From: Paenibacillus sp. FSL R5-0341
GTDB taxonomy: Bacteria; Bacillota; Bacilli; Paenibacillales; Paenibacillaceae
DNA: 64,000 nucleotides
NCBI RefSeq assembly: GCF_037975235.1
Contig: NZ_CP150241.1
Location: 992,001 to 1,056,000 of the forward strand
Reading direction: 5' to 3'
Shown here: piece by piece, positions 27,334 through 35,033 of the stretch
Layout of the letters: each line of letters begins with the position of its first letter
Numbering within the stretch: the first letter of the stretch is position 1
Program-made: the position numbers and the translations under genes
Notes under the pieces: model-generated
The model's input: the letters and a program-made list of their open reading frames with translations, nothing else
Told to the model about the DNA's origin: nothing
The model's database searches: none

Positions 27334-29102
27334 TGAAGAAAATTATTAACCAAGCAGAAAATGTTGTTATGGAAATGTGTAACGGGATTGCGCTCGCGCA
27401 CCCGGAGCTTGTGTTCCTGAAAAAATATAAAGTCATTAAACGCAGAGAGATTCAGGCCGATAAAGTCAGCCTGATCAGTGGCGGTGGCAGTGGACATGAA
27501 CCAGCTCACGCAGGTTATGTGGGAAAAGGTATGTTGGATGCAGCGGTATGTGGAGATGTGTTCGCATCTCCTTCCCAAATCCAGGTGTACCAAGCAATCA
27601 AGGCAACAGCCAGCAACAAGGGTACACTCTTGATCATCAAGAATTACAGCGGCGACATGATGAACTTCAAGAATGCAGCGCATCTGGCTGAAGAAGATGG
27701 CATCGATGTACAATATGTGCGTGTTGAGGATGACATCGCTGTACAAGACAGCTTGTATACCGTTGGGCGTCGCGGCGTTGCCGGCACTGTACTGGTTCAC
27801 AAGATTGCTGGAGCAGCAGCCGAAGAAGGCCGCAGTCTGGCAGATGTGAAATCTGTTGCTGAGAAAGCAGCTCAGAACGTTCGCAGTATTGGTTTTGGAT
27901 TCACATCCTGTACTGTGCCAGCCAAAGGCACACCGACCTTTGAAATTGCTGAAGATGAGATGGAATTTGGCGTAGGGATTCATGGTGAGCCAGGGATTCG
28001 CCGGGAAAAAATCGTATCTGCGGATGAGTTGGCAGGACGTATGGTTGAAGCGTTGCTTGCAGACATGAAGCTGGATACGGATGCTTCTGCTGAGATTGCA
28101 GTGCTGGTGAATGGTTTTGGCGCAACGCCACTGCAAGAACTGTACCTGCTCAACAATTCCGTTCAACGTGAGCTTGCAGGACATGCAGGTCTGAAGGTCG
28201 CTACTACGTTTGTAGGCAACTACATGACAAGTATTGATATGGCGGGTGCATCGGTTACGATCCTGAAACTGGATGATGAACTGAAGTCATTGTTGTTCAA
28301 GGAAAGTGATACCCCTGCATTTAAAGTATCTGGCCCTCCGGTAGCACAAGTGGCTTATTCCGAAGCGCTGGAAGCTGTTGTGGGTGAAGACGCTCCCGTA
28401 TCTTACGAAGTGGAGACCGATGCATCAGCTGCGGTAATCGAAGGCAATCAATTCTCCCTGGATAATGTCGTCTATCTGATCGATAAAATGGGTGAGATCA
28501 TCATCAAGAACGAAGTGCCATTCTGTGAACTGGATTCCCATGCCGGGGATGGCGATTTCGGTATGAGTGTAGCCAAAGGCTTCCGCCAGTTGAAACGCGA
28601 ATGGAATCATATCATTAACGAAGATAAGAAAAACATCGGTTCGTTCCTCGACGCATGTTCATTGGTCATCATGGAATATTGTGGCGGAGCATCCGGTCCA
28701 ATCTGGGGTTCAGCATTCCGTGCGGCTGGCAAAGCAGTAGGGGACAAACAGCAGTTGAACGTTGCTGAATTTGCTGACATGATCCATGCAGCTGTGCAGG
28801 GGATTCAATCCACAGGAGAACGCTCCTTCGGACGTGGTGCTGTTGTAGGCGACAAAACCTTGATCGATGCACTCGTTCCGTGTGCTGATTCCTGGACGCA
28901 AAGCGCGGAGTCTGGCGATGACTTCAAAACCGCATTTGCCAAAGGTGCAGCAGCTGCCGTTGACGGTGCGAAGAAAACGGAAGATATCGTGGCACGTATG
29001 GGCCGAGCAGGTACTGTCGGCGATCGCAGTCTGGGCTACCCTGATGCTGGCGCGTATGCGCTGGGTGTTATTTTCACAGAGCTGTCCGAATCGATGAAAT
29101 AA
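27333..29102 (+). CDS. ATP-dependent dihydroxyacetone kinase, DhaK-DhaL single chain
   Basis: 589 aa. It phosphorylates dihydroxyacetone from glycerol dehydrogenase to the glycolytic intermediate. The DhaK part (1-330) has ISGGGSGHEPAHAGYVG and the substrate-binding His217 in GIHGEPG. A linker rich in Ala/Glu (about 330-385) leads to the DhaL part (385-589) with the Mg-ATP aspartates D401, D406 and D408 in DSHAGDGDFG and CGGASGPIWG. DhaK and DhaL fused in one chain marks the ATP-dependent type, as in Citrobacter or yeast, so no PTS partner (DhaM) is required. GGGAGG lies 7 bases upstream. No terminator follows directly; a family A element begins 14 bases after the stop. Confidence 0.95.
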   Translation: MKKIINQAENVVMEMCNGIALAHPELVFLKKYKVIKRREIQADKVSLISGGGSGHEPAHAGYVGKGMLDAAVCGDVFASPSQIQVYQAIKATASNKGTLLIIKNYSGDMMNFKNAAHLAEEDGIDVQYVRVEDDIAVQDSLYTVGRRGVAGTVLVHKIAGAAAEEGRSLADVKSVAEKAAQNVRSIGFGFTSCTVPAKGTPTFEIAEDEMEFGVGIHGEPGIRREKIVSADELAGRMVEALLADMKLDTDASAEIAVLVNGFGATPLQELYLLNNSVQRELAGHAGLKVATTFVGNYMTSIDMAGASVTILKLDDELKSLLFKESDTPAFKVSGPPVAQVAYSEALEAVVGEDAPVSYEVETDASAAVIEGNQFSLDNVVYLIDKMGEIIIKNEVPFCELDSHAGDGDFGMSVAKGFRQLKREWNHIINEDKKNIGSFLDACSLVIMEYCGGASGPIWGSAFRAAGKAVGDKQQLNVAEFADMIHAAVQGIQSTGERSFGRGAVVGDKTLIDALVPCADSWTQSAESGDDFKTAFAKGAAAAVDGAKKTEDIVARMGRAGTVGDRSLGYPDAGAYALGVIFTELSESMK

Positions 29103-29115
29103 GGAATCTTATCGT

Positions 29116-29351
29116 TCTAGATGAATTGAACTAAACATTTACACGAGAACGTAGAGGACAGAAACAACCTGAAAAAGCGGAGCTAAAAGCTTTCTGCAAG
29201 AAAGCTACTTCGGAAGCATACACTTCGCCTTTATCCCCAGATTTTCCCCTTTGTAAAGCCTAATATAAAAATCTGGGGATAACAGCGATCAGAAGGTTGT
29301 TCTGTCATCGGAGTGGCAAGTGTAAATATTCTTTAGTTCAATTTATATAGA
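29116..29351. repeat. Family A palindromic element, copy 1 (long form, 236 bp)
   Basis: Terminal inverted repeats (TCTAGATGAATTGAACTAA at the left, its near-complement TTAGTTCAATTTATATAGA at the right), then ATTTACAC/GTGTAAAT, then ACAGAA..ACCT/AGGTTGTTCTGT, and a perfect 15-bp inner stem TTATCCCCAGATTTT (29231-29245) with AAAATCTGGGGATAA (29268-29282). The extra hairpin segment CTAAAAGCTTTCTG..AGAAAGCTACTT makes it the long form. It follows the dihydroxyacetone kinase gene. Confidence 0.85.
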
Positions 29352-29381
29352 TGAATTATTGAAAAAATGAATAAAAGAAAT

Positions 29382-29420
29382 AGGACACTCCTAAAGCAAT
29401 TAGGATTGTCCTATTTTTTT
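29382..29420 (+). terminator. Terminator downstream of the gldA-dak operon and family A element
   Basis: Stem AGGACACTCCTAA (29382-29394) with TTAGGATTGTCCT (29400-29412), one mismatch, then ATTTTTTT. Confidence 0.85.
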
Positions 29421-29445
29421 GAATATCGTTTAACTCCAGAATTTT

Positions 29446-29589
29446 TTAATCACTTCGTGCTTCAATAGCTGTCACAACCGGCTCAAGGAAGCGTCCCGAC
29501 TGGTCTAAATCTGTCTTTGATTTCTCTGCAATAACGCGTTGTTCCTCCGCATGATATAAAATGACGGCACGATACTGACTTTTTCGATC
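29446..29589 (-). pseudogene. msrA: C-terminal remnant of peptide methionine sulfoxide reductase A
   Basis: The minus strand reads 47 codons then TAA. The peptide DRKSQYRAVILYHAEEQ, then AEKSKTDLDQSGRFLEPVVTAI, matches the middle of MsrA (DRGSSYRAAIFYH..., SGxFxxPIVTxI in Bacillus). The catalytic N-terminal GCFWC region is missing, and the frame ends before the FYxAExYHQ region. The 5' side is replaced by the end of the LysE gene, whose stop overlaps the remnant by two bases. So an msrA gene was truncated at both ends, probably by the event that brought in lysE. Confidence 0.75.
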
Positions 29590-30220
29590 AAAAGAATTGA
29601 ATGAGGCCAACTACGAATTCGTACACAAAATATAGAGAGAACCCAAGTAACATAATTCCAGCAATGACCGAAACCCAACGAATCATTTGGCGGCTCATTA
29701 CTTTTCTTGTTACTGAAACAATAGATAACAGGCCTAAATCATGAATCAAAATTCCGCTCATCACTCCAAATGCTGCAATGGCAAAGCTTCCTGAGTGGGA
29801 AGAACTATAGGATTGGGAAAGAACCGCACCAAATACGGAAACCCAAAATACTAAGTTACCAGGTGATACTGCAACAAGCAATCCGTTTCGATATGTACTA
29901 AAAAATGACTTCTGTGTCTTTTCATCTGCCGGGGTGATATCTTTATCGGCATTTTTGATTGAATCGTAACCCAGATATGCGAGGAACCCTGCACCTACGA
30001 TCCAGAGAGGCGTTTGAACATACGGCAAGGCCAGTACGGAAGCAAAGCCGAAGTACAGAGCAAGTATAAGTAAAATATCAATCGTCATGCCACCAATACC
30101 TACGGCCCATCCGTGAATAAACCCATTTTTCAATCCTTGCTTTGTCATTTCTACTGTAATTGCTCCAACAGGCATGGCTATGGCAAGACCGATTAAAAAA
30201 TACTTAACATAAATATCCAT
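29588..30220 (-). CDS. LysE-family amino acid exporter
   Basis: 210 aa, six membrane segments. The start ATG 30220 (MDIYVKYFLIG) has GGAAGG 9 bases upstream; an upstream in-frame Met at 30322 has no site and would place a charged region before the first helix. The N-terminal AIAMPVGAITVEMTKQGLKNG and the later AVSPGNLVFWVSVFGA are the LysE/RhtB signature regions. The family exports lysine, arginine, homoserine or threonine; the substrate cannot be set here. The upstream region has a GTATAC-type palindrome near 30258. It sits directly on an msrA remnant, suggesting a rearrangement boundary. Confidence 0.88.
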   Translation of the reverse strand: MDIYVKYFLIGLAIAMPVGAITVEMTKQGLKNGFIHGWAVGIGGMTIDILLILALYFGFASVLALPYVQTPLWIVGAGFLAYLGYDSIKNADKDITPADEKTQKSFFSTYRNGLLVAVSPGNLVFWVSVFGAVLSQSYSSSHSGSFAIAAFGVMSGILIHDLGLLSIVSVTRKVMSRQMIRWVSVIAGIMLLGFSLYFVYEFVVGLIQFF

Positions 30221-30453
30221 TGAACATTTCCTTCCACATCTATGATTCATTTTTACTGTATACAATAAAAGTGTATTTTTTAATTTACAATATACATTTG
30301 GTAATATCAAGCGGTCACTCAATAAAATGGAGTTCAGATGGATGCATATTGTTCAATGTACATCATTATAAAATGTCGATTTTTTATGCATATAAATACA
30401 TAGAATAGAATATTTGGTTCATAATTTCGCCATGAATTAAAACAATTAGGTTG

Positions 30454-30481
30454 TTGAAAATGCCTTCTAACTTGTTATAAT
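30454..30481 (+). promoter_or_regulatory. Sigma-A promoter of siderophore operon
   Basis: TTGAAA (30454-30459), 16-base spacer, TATAAT (30476-30481) with a TG two bases upstream of the -10. Confidence 0.8.
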
Positions 30482-30491
30482 ATAACCTATT

Positions 30492-30510
30492 GATATTGAT
30501 AATCACTATC
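30492..30510 (+). promoter_or_regulatory. Fur box
   Basis: GATATTGATAATCACTATC matches the 19-bp Fur consensus GATAATGATAATCATTATC at 17 of 19 positions and lies just after the -10, where binding would block initiation. Confidence 0.88.
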
Positions 30511-30661
30511 ATTTGTTGTTTTGTTACTCTGCACTATAGTGAAAAGGGGTTAAGATTATTTTCTAAATTTACGTCTGAGGAGGTATATGATACTGAGTTT
30601 ATCCAACGCAGTACGCTGCTTGGGAATCCAAATTTTCTATATCTAGGGGGATATAAATTAA

Positions 30662-31699
30662 ATGAGAAAGTCTATTTCTTCAAAATTAATGTTGATCATG
30701 GTTGCAGCTTTAACTTTGGTGTTGGCAGCTTGTTCAAGTAATGAACCTGCTACGACGGATACTGTGAATACAGAGGCTACAACTTCCGATGCTGCTACTA
30801 CAGCTACACCCACAACTGTTGAAATTACGGATGCTCATGGAACGGTAACTGTGCCAGTAAATCCAACGAAGATCGTTGCTCTGGATAACAGAACATTTGA
30901 GACTCTGTCTACTTGGGGCGTCAAATTAGCAGCAGCGCCGAAGGATGTAATGCCTGCGGATTCACCGTATGTGGCGGATGAATCGGTACAAAATATTGGA
31001 AATCATCGTGAACCAAATCTTGAACTATTGGCTTCGATACAGCCTGACCTTGTCATTGTTGGTCAACGATTTGCTGGATTCTATGAAGATATCAAAAAAT
31101 TAGTGCCTAATGCAGCAGTGATTGACCTTAACATTGAGCTTGAAGAAACAGCATCACCTGGAGATAACTTTGTGAATGGACTTAAAGATGCAACAACCAA
31201 TTTAGGGAAAATTTTCGAGAAGCAAGAAGAAGCCAGCCAACTGATTGCTGATTTTGATAAAGCTATTGAAGAAGCTAAGGCCGCTTATAATGGTGAAGAT
31301 AAAATTATGAGTGTTGTCGTTTCTGGTGGAAACATTGGTTTCTCGGCTCCTCTTACTGGACGTGTGTGGGGACCATTGTATGACATTTTCGGCTGGGTTC
31401 CAGCACTAGAAGTGGACAAATCTTCTTCTGATCATCAAGGTGATGATATTTCTGTTGAAGCGATCGCCCAAAGCAATCCGGATTGGATTTTCGTACTGGA
31501 TCGGGATGCAGCTGTATCTGCTGAAGAAGGTGCCGTTCCGGCTCAGGACGTTATTGATAACTCACCTGCTCTGAAAAACACAACAGCTATTACTCAAAAA
31601 CAAATCGTTTATGCTCCAAACGACACATACACCAATGAATCGATTGAAACTTTCTTGGAGTTGATTAACAATCTTACGAAAGCTCTAGCTAAACAGTAA
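30662..31699 (+). CDS. Siderophore ABC transporter substrate-binding lipoprotein (YclQ/FpuA/CeuA-like)
   Basis: 345 aa. Signal peptide with lipobox LAAC (Cys near residue 24), so it is anchored outside the membrane. A Thr/Ala/Glu linker follows, then a helical-backbone class III binding fold: VEITDAHGTVTVPVNPTKIVALD and IQPDLVIVGQRF. Members deliver petrobactin, catecholates or similar iron chelates. AGGGGG lies 11 bases before ATG 30662. It is the first gene of a four-gene operon with the two permeases and the ATPase, controlled by a Fur box at 30492-30510. The gene order differs from Bacillus subtilis yclNOPQ, in which the binding protein is last. Confidence 0.92.
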   Translation: MRKSISSKLMLIMVAALTLVLAACSSNEPATTDTVNTEATTSDAATTATPTTVEITDAHGTVTVPVNPTKIVALDNRTFETLSTWGVKLAAAPKDVMPADSPYVADESVQNIGNHREPNLELLASIQPDLVIVGQRFAGFYEDIKKLVPNAAVIDLNIELEETASPGDNFVNGLKDATTNLGKIFEKQEEASQLIADFDKAIEEAKAAYNGEDKIMSVVVSGGNIGFSAPLTGRVWGPLYDIFGWVPALEVDKSSSDHQGDDISVEAIAQSNPDWIFVLDRDAAVSAEEGAVPAQDVIDNSPALKNTTAITQKQIVYAPNDTYTNESIETFLELINNLTKALAKQ

Positions 31700-31715
31700 A
31701 AAGGAGTATGCTGCA

Positions 31716-32741
31716 GTGCAGAAAAATTTAATACCAAAATTAGCTGGGGTTGAGAATTCTCAACCCCAGCGTCATAATCCGAAAAAGCTATGGACCATAC
31801 CTTTTATCATTGCGATTATAGCCACTATTATTTTAGGCATTACATCACTGCTTATTGGAGTCTATGACATACGAGGACAAGCCGATGGAATGGAGATGTT
31901 CTTCATTACTCGTGTCCCAAGAACTGTTGCATTAATGCTTACCGGTGCCGCCATGGCAATGGCTGGACTGGTCATGCAGCTTATTACACAGAATCGCTTG
32001 GTGGAACCTACCACAACAGGAACAATGGAATGGTCAGGTCTGGGGATCATGTTTATTTATCTGGTCTTTCCTGCACCGAGCTTAACACTAAGAATGACTG
32101 GTGCAATCATTTTTTCTTTTATAGGAACGATGATTTTTTTTATGTTTCTAAAGAAAGTTAAACTCCGTTCGTCTTTAGTTGTCCCGATTATTGGGATGAT
32201 GCTTGGAGCAGTCATTTCTGCATTTTCAACTTTCGTTGGACTTGTATTCCAAATGACTCAAAATATTGAAAGCTGGTTTGCAGGCTCCTTTTCATCTGTG
32301 CAAATTGGCAGGTATGAATATTTATGGCTCATTGTATTGGTGACTATTCTTATTTTTGTTTTTGCTGATCGGTTGACTTTAGCTGGTCTTGGAGAAGATG
32401 TCGCTACTAGTCTTGGTGTAAATTATGACAGGATCATTCTTTTGGGTACTGCGCTTATTTCACTGGCCGTTGGAATCGTTGCAGCTGTCATTGGGAACTT
32501 GCCTTTTCTAGGGTTAATTGTCCCCAATATCGTTTCCATGTTTAGGGGTGACGATCTCAGGAGCAATTTGCCATGGGTGTGCTTATTAGGGATGGGCAGT
32601 ATCATTGTTTGTGATATCCTGTCTCGTGTCATCATCATGCCTTTTGAAATACCTGTCTCCATGATCCTTGGAACAGTGGGAGCCGTCGTATTTATTGTCA
32701 TTTTGTTAAGACAAAGGCGGTCAACAAGGAGGGTAAGATGA
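31716..32741 (+). CDS. Siderophore ABC permease (FecCD type, YclN/FatD-like)
   Basis: 341 aa with about nine or ten hydrophobic segments after a polar N-terminus. GTG 31716 has AAGGAG 9 bases upstream. FecCD features: TRVPRTVALMLTGAAMAMAGLVMQ in the first third and LPFLGLIVPNIV near the coupling helix. It forms one half of the membrane channel with the next permease. It starts 17 bases after the binding protein and its stop overlaps the next start by four bases (ATGA). Confidence 0.93.
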   Translation: MQKNLIPKLAGVENSQPQRHNPKKLWTIPFIIAIIATIILGITSLLIGVYDIRGQADGMEMFFITRVPRTVALMLTGAAMAMAGLVMQLITQNRLVEPTTTGTMEWSGLGIMFIYLVFPAPSLTLRMTGAIIFSFIGTMIFFMFLKKVKLRSSLVVPIIGMMLGAVISAFSTFVGLVFQMTQNIESWFAGSFSSVQIGRYEYLWLIVLVTILIFVFADRLTLAGLGEDVATSLGVNYDRIILLGTALISLAVGIVAAVIGNLPFLGLIVPNIVSMFRGDDLRSNLPWVCLLGMGSIIVCDILSRVIIMPFEIPVSMILGTVGAVVFIVILLRQRRSTRRVR

Positions 32742-33802
32742 GCGACTTAGCAAGTAGAAATCCACTGAATATCGAAATCGATTCTAGCCGTCGTCCTAAA
32801 AAAAGATCAGCTAGAGCCTTCCGTACCAAGAAAGAAGAAAAGCGCTATTGGATTTTGCTGATAACATTGATTGTTCTGGGCGTTTTTGCATCAGTTGGGC
32901 TACTGATTTATAACAATCCGGTCCCGGTATCGTCTCCTTCGTTTATACCTGTTGTTACAAGAAGAGTAGTTGCTCTGGTTTCAATGCTGATCGCTGCAAT
33001 CTGCCAAAGTTTATCCACGGTTGCATTTCAATCGATTACGAATAACAGAATTATCACTCCGTCCCTTTTAGGTTTTGATGCTATCTATTCAACCATTCAT
33101 ACGAGTACTATATTTTTCCTTGGTGCTACGGTATTTGTGAATTTTAGCGGTGTTGATTCCTTTTTATATCAAGTTGCTGCAATGGTCATCATGTGTTTGA
33201 TTCTTTATGGATGGCTACTTTCGGGAAAATACGGCAATTTACAACTTCTGCTTCTAGTCGGTATTATCATTGGGACCGGGCTGAGATCCGTATCTTCATT
33301 TATGAGAAGACTTCTAGCACCGTCCGAGTTTGATATTTTGCAGGCAAGAATGTTTGCTTCCGTGAATAATGCGGATTCTGCCTATTTCCCGATTGCGATT
33401 CCTATCGTCATCATTACAGCGATCCTGCTGCTTGCTAATGCAAAGAGGTTAAATGTGTTATCGTTGGGTAAGGATGTCTCGACTTCCTTGGGAACTAAAC
33501 ATCAAAGTAGTGTGATTTATACGCTGATCCTGGTTTCCATATTGATGGCCATTTCGACGGCTTTGGTTGGACCACTTACATTCTATGGATTTTTAGTTGC
33601 GATTTTGAGTTATCAGGCCGCGCAAACCTATGATCACAGATATGTTTTCCCAATGGCTCTTGCGATAGGGTTTGTGATCTTAACCGGTGCATACTTTATT
33701 ATGAATCATGTTTTCAATGCCCAAGGTGTTGTTTCCATCATTATAGAATTGGTTGGCGGCCTAACATTTTTAATTGTGATTTTAAGGAAGGGTTCTTTAT
33801 GA
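32738..33802 (+). CDS. Siderophore ABC permease (FecCD type, YclO/FatC-like)
   Basis: 354 aa, the partner channel subunit. The N-terminal 45 residues are unusually basic (RRPKKRSARAFRTKKEEKR) and cytoplasmic; about nine hydrophobic segments follow. The conserved TRRVVALVSMLIAAICQSLSTVAFQ replaces the usual RLPRxLxAxLxGAALAxSGxxxQ, and VGPLTFYGFLVAILSYQ is the coupling-loop region. Both ends overlap neighbouring genes by four bases, showing translational coupling across the operon. Confidence 0.93.
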   Translation: MSDLASRNPLNIEIDSSRRPKKRSARAFRTKKEEKRYWILLITLIVLGVFASVGLLIYNNPVPVSSPSFIPVVTRRVVALVSMLIAAICQSLSTVAFQSITNNRIITPSLLGFDAIYSTIHTSTIFFLGATVFVNFSGVDSFLYQVAAMVIMCLILYGWLLSGKYGNLQLLLLVGIIIGTGLRSVSSFMRRLLAPSEFDILQARMFASVNNADSAYFPIAIPIVIITAILLLANAKRLNVLSLGKDVSTSLGTKHQSSVIYTLILVSILMAISTALVGPLTFYGFLVAILSYQAAQTYDHRYVFPMALAIGFVILTGAYFIMNHVFNAQGVVSIIIELVGGLTFLIVILRKGSL

Positions 33803-34551
33803 TACAGATCAATAATGTCAAAAAAACCTATGCAGCCGAGGTAGAGATCGGCCCTTTGAATATTCATATACCCAAAGCCGGTCTTACTTCATTGATTGGG
33901 CCCAATGGTGCGGGGAAGTCGACGACACTTCTGATGATCGGAAGACTTTTGGATTTGGACGAAGGTCAGATCAAGGTTGCCAATATGGATGTTTCCACGA
34001 CCAAGTCAAAAGACTTGGCCAAGATTGTAACGGTTTTACGACAAGAAAATCATTTTGTCACAAGGCTTACCGTTAGGCAACTTGCCGGATTCGGACGGTT
34101 TCCTTATTCTAAGGGAAGATTAACGGATGAGGATGAAGCTATTATTTCTAAATATATTGATTTTCTAGACTTAACTGATCTGGAAAATAGATATTTAGAT
34201 GAGATTTCTGGTGGTCAAAGGCAAAGAGCTTATGTCGCCATGGTTTTGTGTCAGGAGACGGAATATGTACTTTTGGACGAGCCTTTGAACAATCTGGATG
34301 TTGCGCGTTCTGTTCGGATGATGGAGCATTTGAGATATGCTACTAATGAATTCGGAAGAACCATTCTGACGGTTATGCATGATATCAATTTTGCCGCCAA
34401 ATATTCGGATCGAATATGTGCTATGAAAGATGGCCAAATTGCTGCTTTTGGAACCGTAGAAGAAGTGATGGACCCTGAAATTTTAACAGATATTTTTGAA
34501 ACTAAAATTGAAATTATCGATGGTCCGTATGGACCGATAGCGATCTATTAA
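33799..34551 (+). CDS. Siderophore ABC transporter ATP-binding protein (YclP/FatE-like)
   Basis: 250 aa. Walker A GPNGAGKST at residues 34-42, Q-loop in VLRQENHF, signature SGGQRQRAYVA, Walker B VLLDEP, and the switch histidine in VMHDINFAA. It powers uptake through the two permeases. Its start overlaps the second permease by four bases. It is the last gene of the operon and is followed by a perfect 50-base palindrome. Confidence 0.95.
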   Translation: MIQINNVKKTYAAEVEIGPLNIHIPKAGLTSLIGPNGAGKSTTLLMIGRLLDLDEGQIKVANMDVSTTKSKDLAKIVTVLRQENHFVTRLTVRQLAGFGRFPYSKGRLTDEDEAIISKYIDFLDLTDLENRYLDEISGGQRQRAYVAMVLCQETEYVLLDEPLNNLDVARSVRMMEHLRYATNEFGRTILTVMHDINFAAKYSDRICAMKDGQIAAFGTVEEVMDPEILTDIFETKIEIIDGPYGPIAIY

Positions 34552-34581
34552 CCACAAGATTTAATGAAAAGTTGTTTGTTT

Positions 34582-34631
34582 AAATGAAGTAAAAAGCAGA
34601 GTGATTAATCACTCTGCTTTTTACTTCATTT
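34582..34631. terminator. Perfect 50-base palindromic terminator after siderophore operon
   Basis: Positions 34582-34606 and 34607-34631 are exact reverse complements with no central spacer (centre GATTAATC); the 3' half ends in a T-rich stretch that continues to 34634. Confidence 0.88.
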
Positions 34632-34663
34632 TTTGCAATACATAACTCTTAGAAGGGAGTATC

Positions 34664-34758
34664 ATGCTTTCTCGACTTGCTTTGCCGAGTGGAAATGAAT
34701 CGAGAATGGAACGCACAACTGCAGTATATGAATGGTGCGTTCCTTATCTCGTTTTTTT
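34664..34758 (+). ncRNA. Attenuator-like structure with alternative hairpins and terminator
   Basis: TCTCGA (34670-34675) can pair with TCGAGA (34700-34705). The same CGAGA (34701-34705) can instead pair with TCTCG (34747-34751), extending the stem GGAACGCAC (34708-34716) / GTGCGTTCC (34735-34743), followed by seven T. These mutually exclusive pairings are the usual layout of a riboswitch or T-box-like attenuator, but no class is recognised and no plus-strand gene starts until 35034. It could also be a small stand-alone RNA or the relic of a leader that lost its gene. Confidence 0.4.
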
Positions 34759-34779
34759 CTATTTTCGTAACTTATAGGT

Positions 34780-34941
34780 TTAGACTTTCTTTTTTGAAAA
34801 CATAAAGTAGCTTAATACAATAACCAGGATTCCTAAAACTGAGTATAAAATCTTAAATGTGTCATTTTCGAGTTGCGTTACAAAAATGCCACCGATTGCT
34901 ATAGCCAAGATTAACAGTCCAAAGGGTACTTTATTCCTCAA
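34780..34941 (-). CDS. Small two-helix membrane protein (53 aa)
   Basis: Starts at TTG 34941, which has a perfect AAAGGAGGT 6 bases upstream; the longer frame to 35010 lacks a site. The product is almost entirely two hydrophobic helices (FGLLILAIAIGGIFV and ILYSVLGILVIVLSYFMF) joined by QLENDTFK, ending KKKV. I do not recognise a family. It is divergent, 92 bases apart, from a secreted 195-aa protein with a hydrophobic, Gly/Ala-rich C-terminal half, an arrangement seen with bacteriocin and immunity pairs. Confidence 0.6.
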   Translation of the reverse strand: MRNKVPFGLLILAIAIGGIFVTQLENDTFKILYSVLGILVIVLSYFMFSKKKV

Positions 34942-35033
34942 TTTATAACCTCCTTTGTATATATTTGGTTGAATTATATCATATTTTAGTATAAAATGTT
35001 TTAGTACCAAAAAATTGAAATGGAGGATATTTA

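Noticed and set aside
27228..28184. 318-codon antisense frame opposite gldA and the dihydroxyacetone kinase gene
   Set aside because: Mirrors codon bias of two well-defined enzymes; its peptide is cysteine/histidine-rich without a motif.
29231..29245. TTATCCCCA in family A elements as DnaA boxes
   Set aside because: One mismatch to TTATCCACA, and it is part of a perfect palindromic stem; no dnaA or dnaN gene is near, so it is not an origin.
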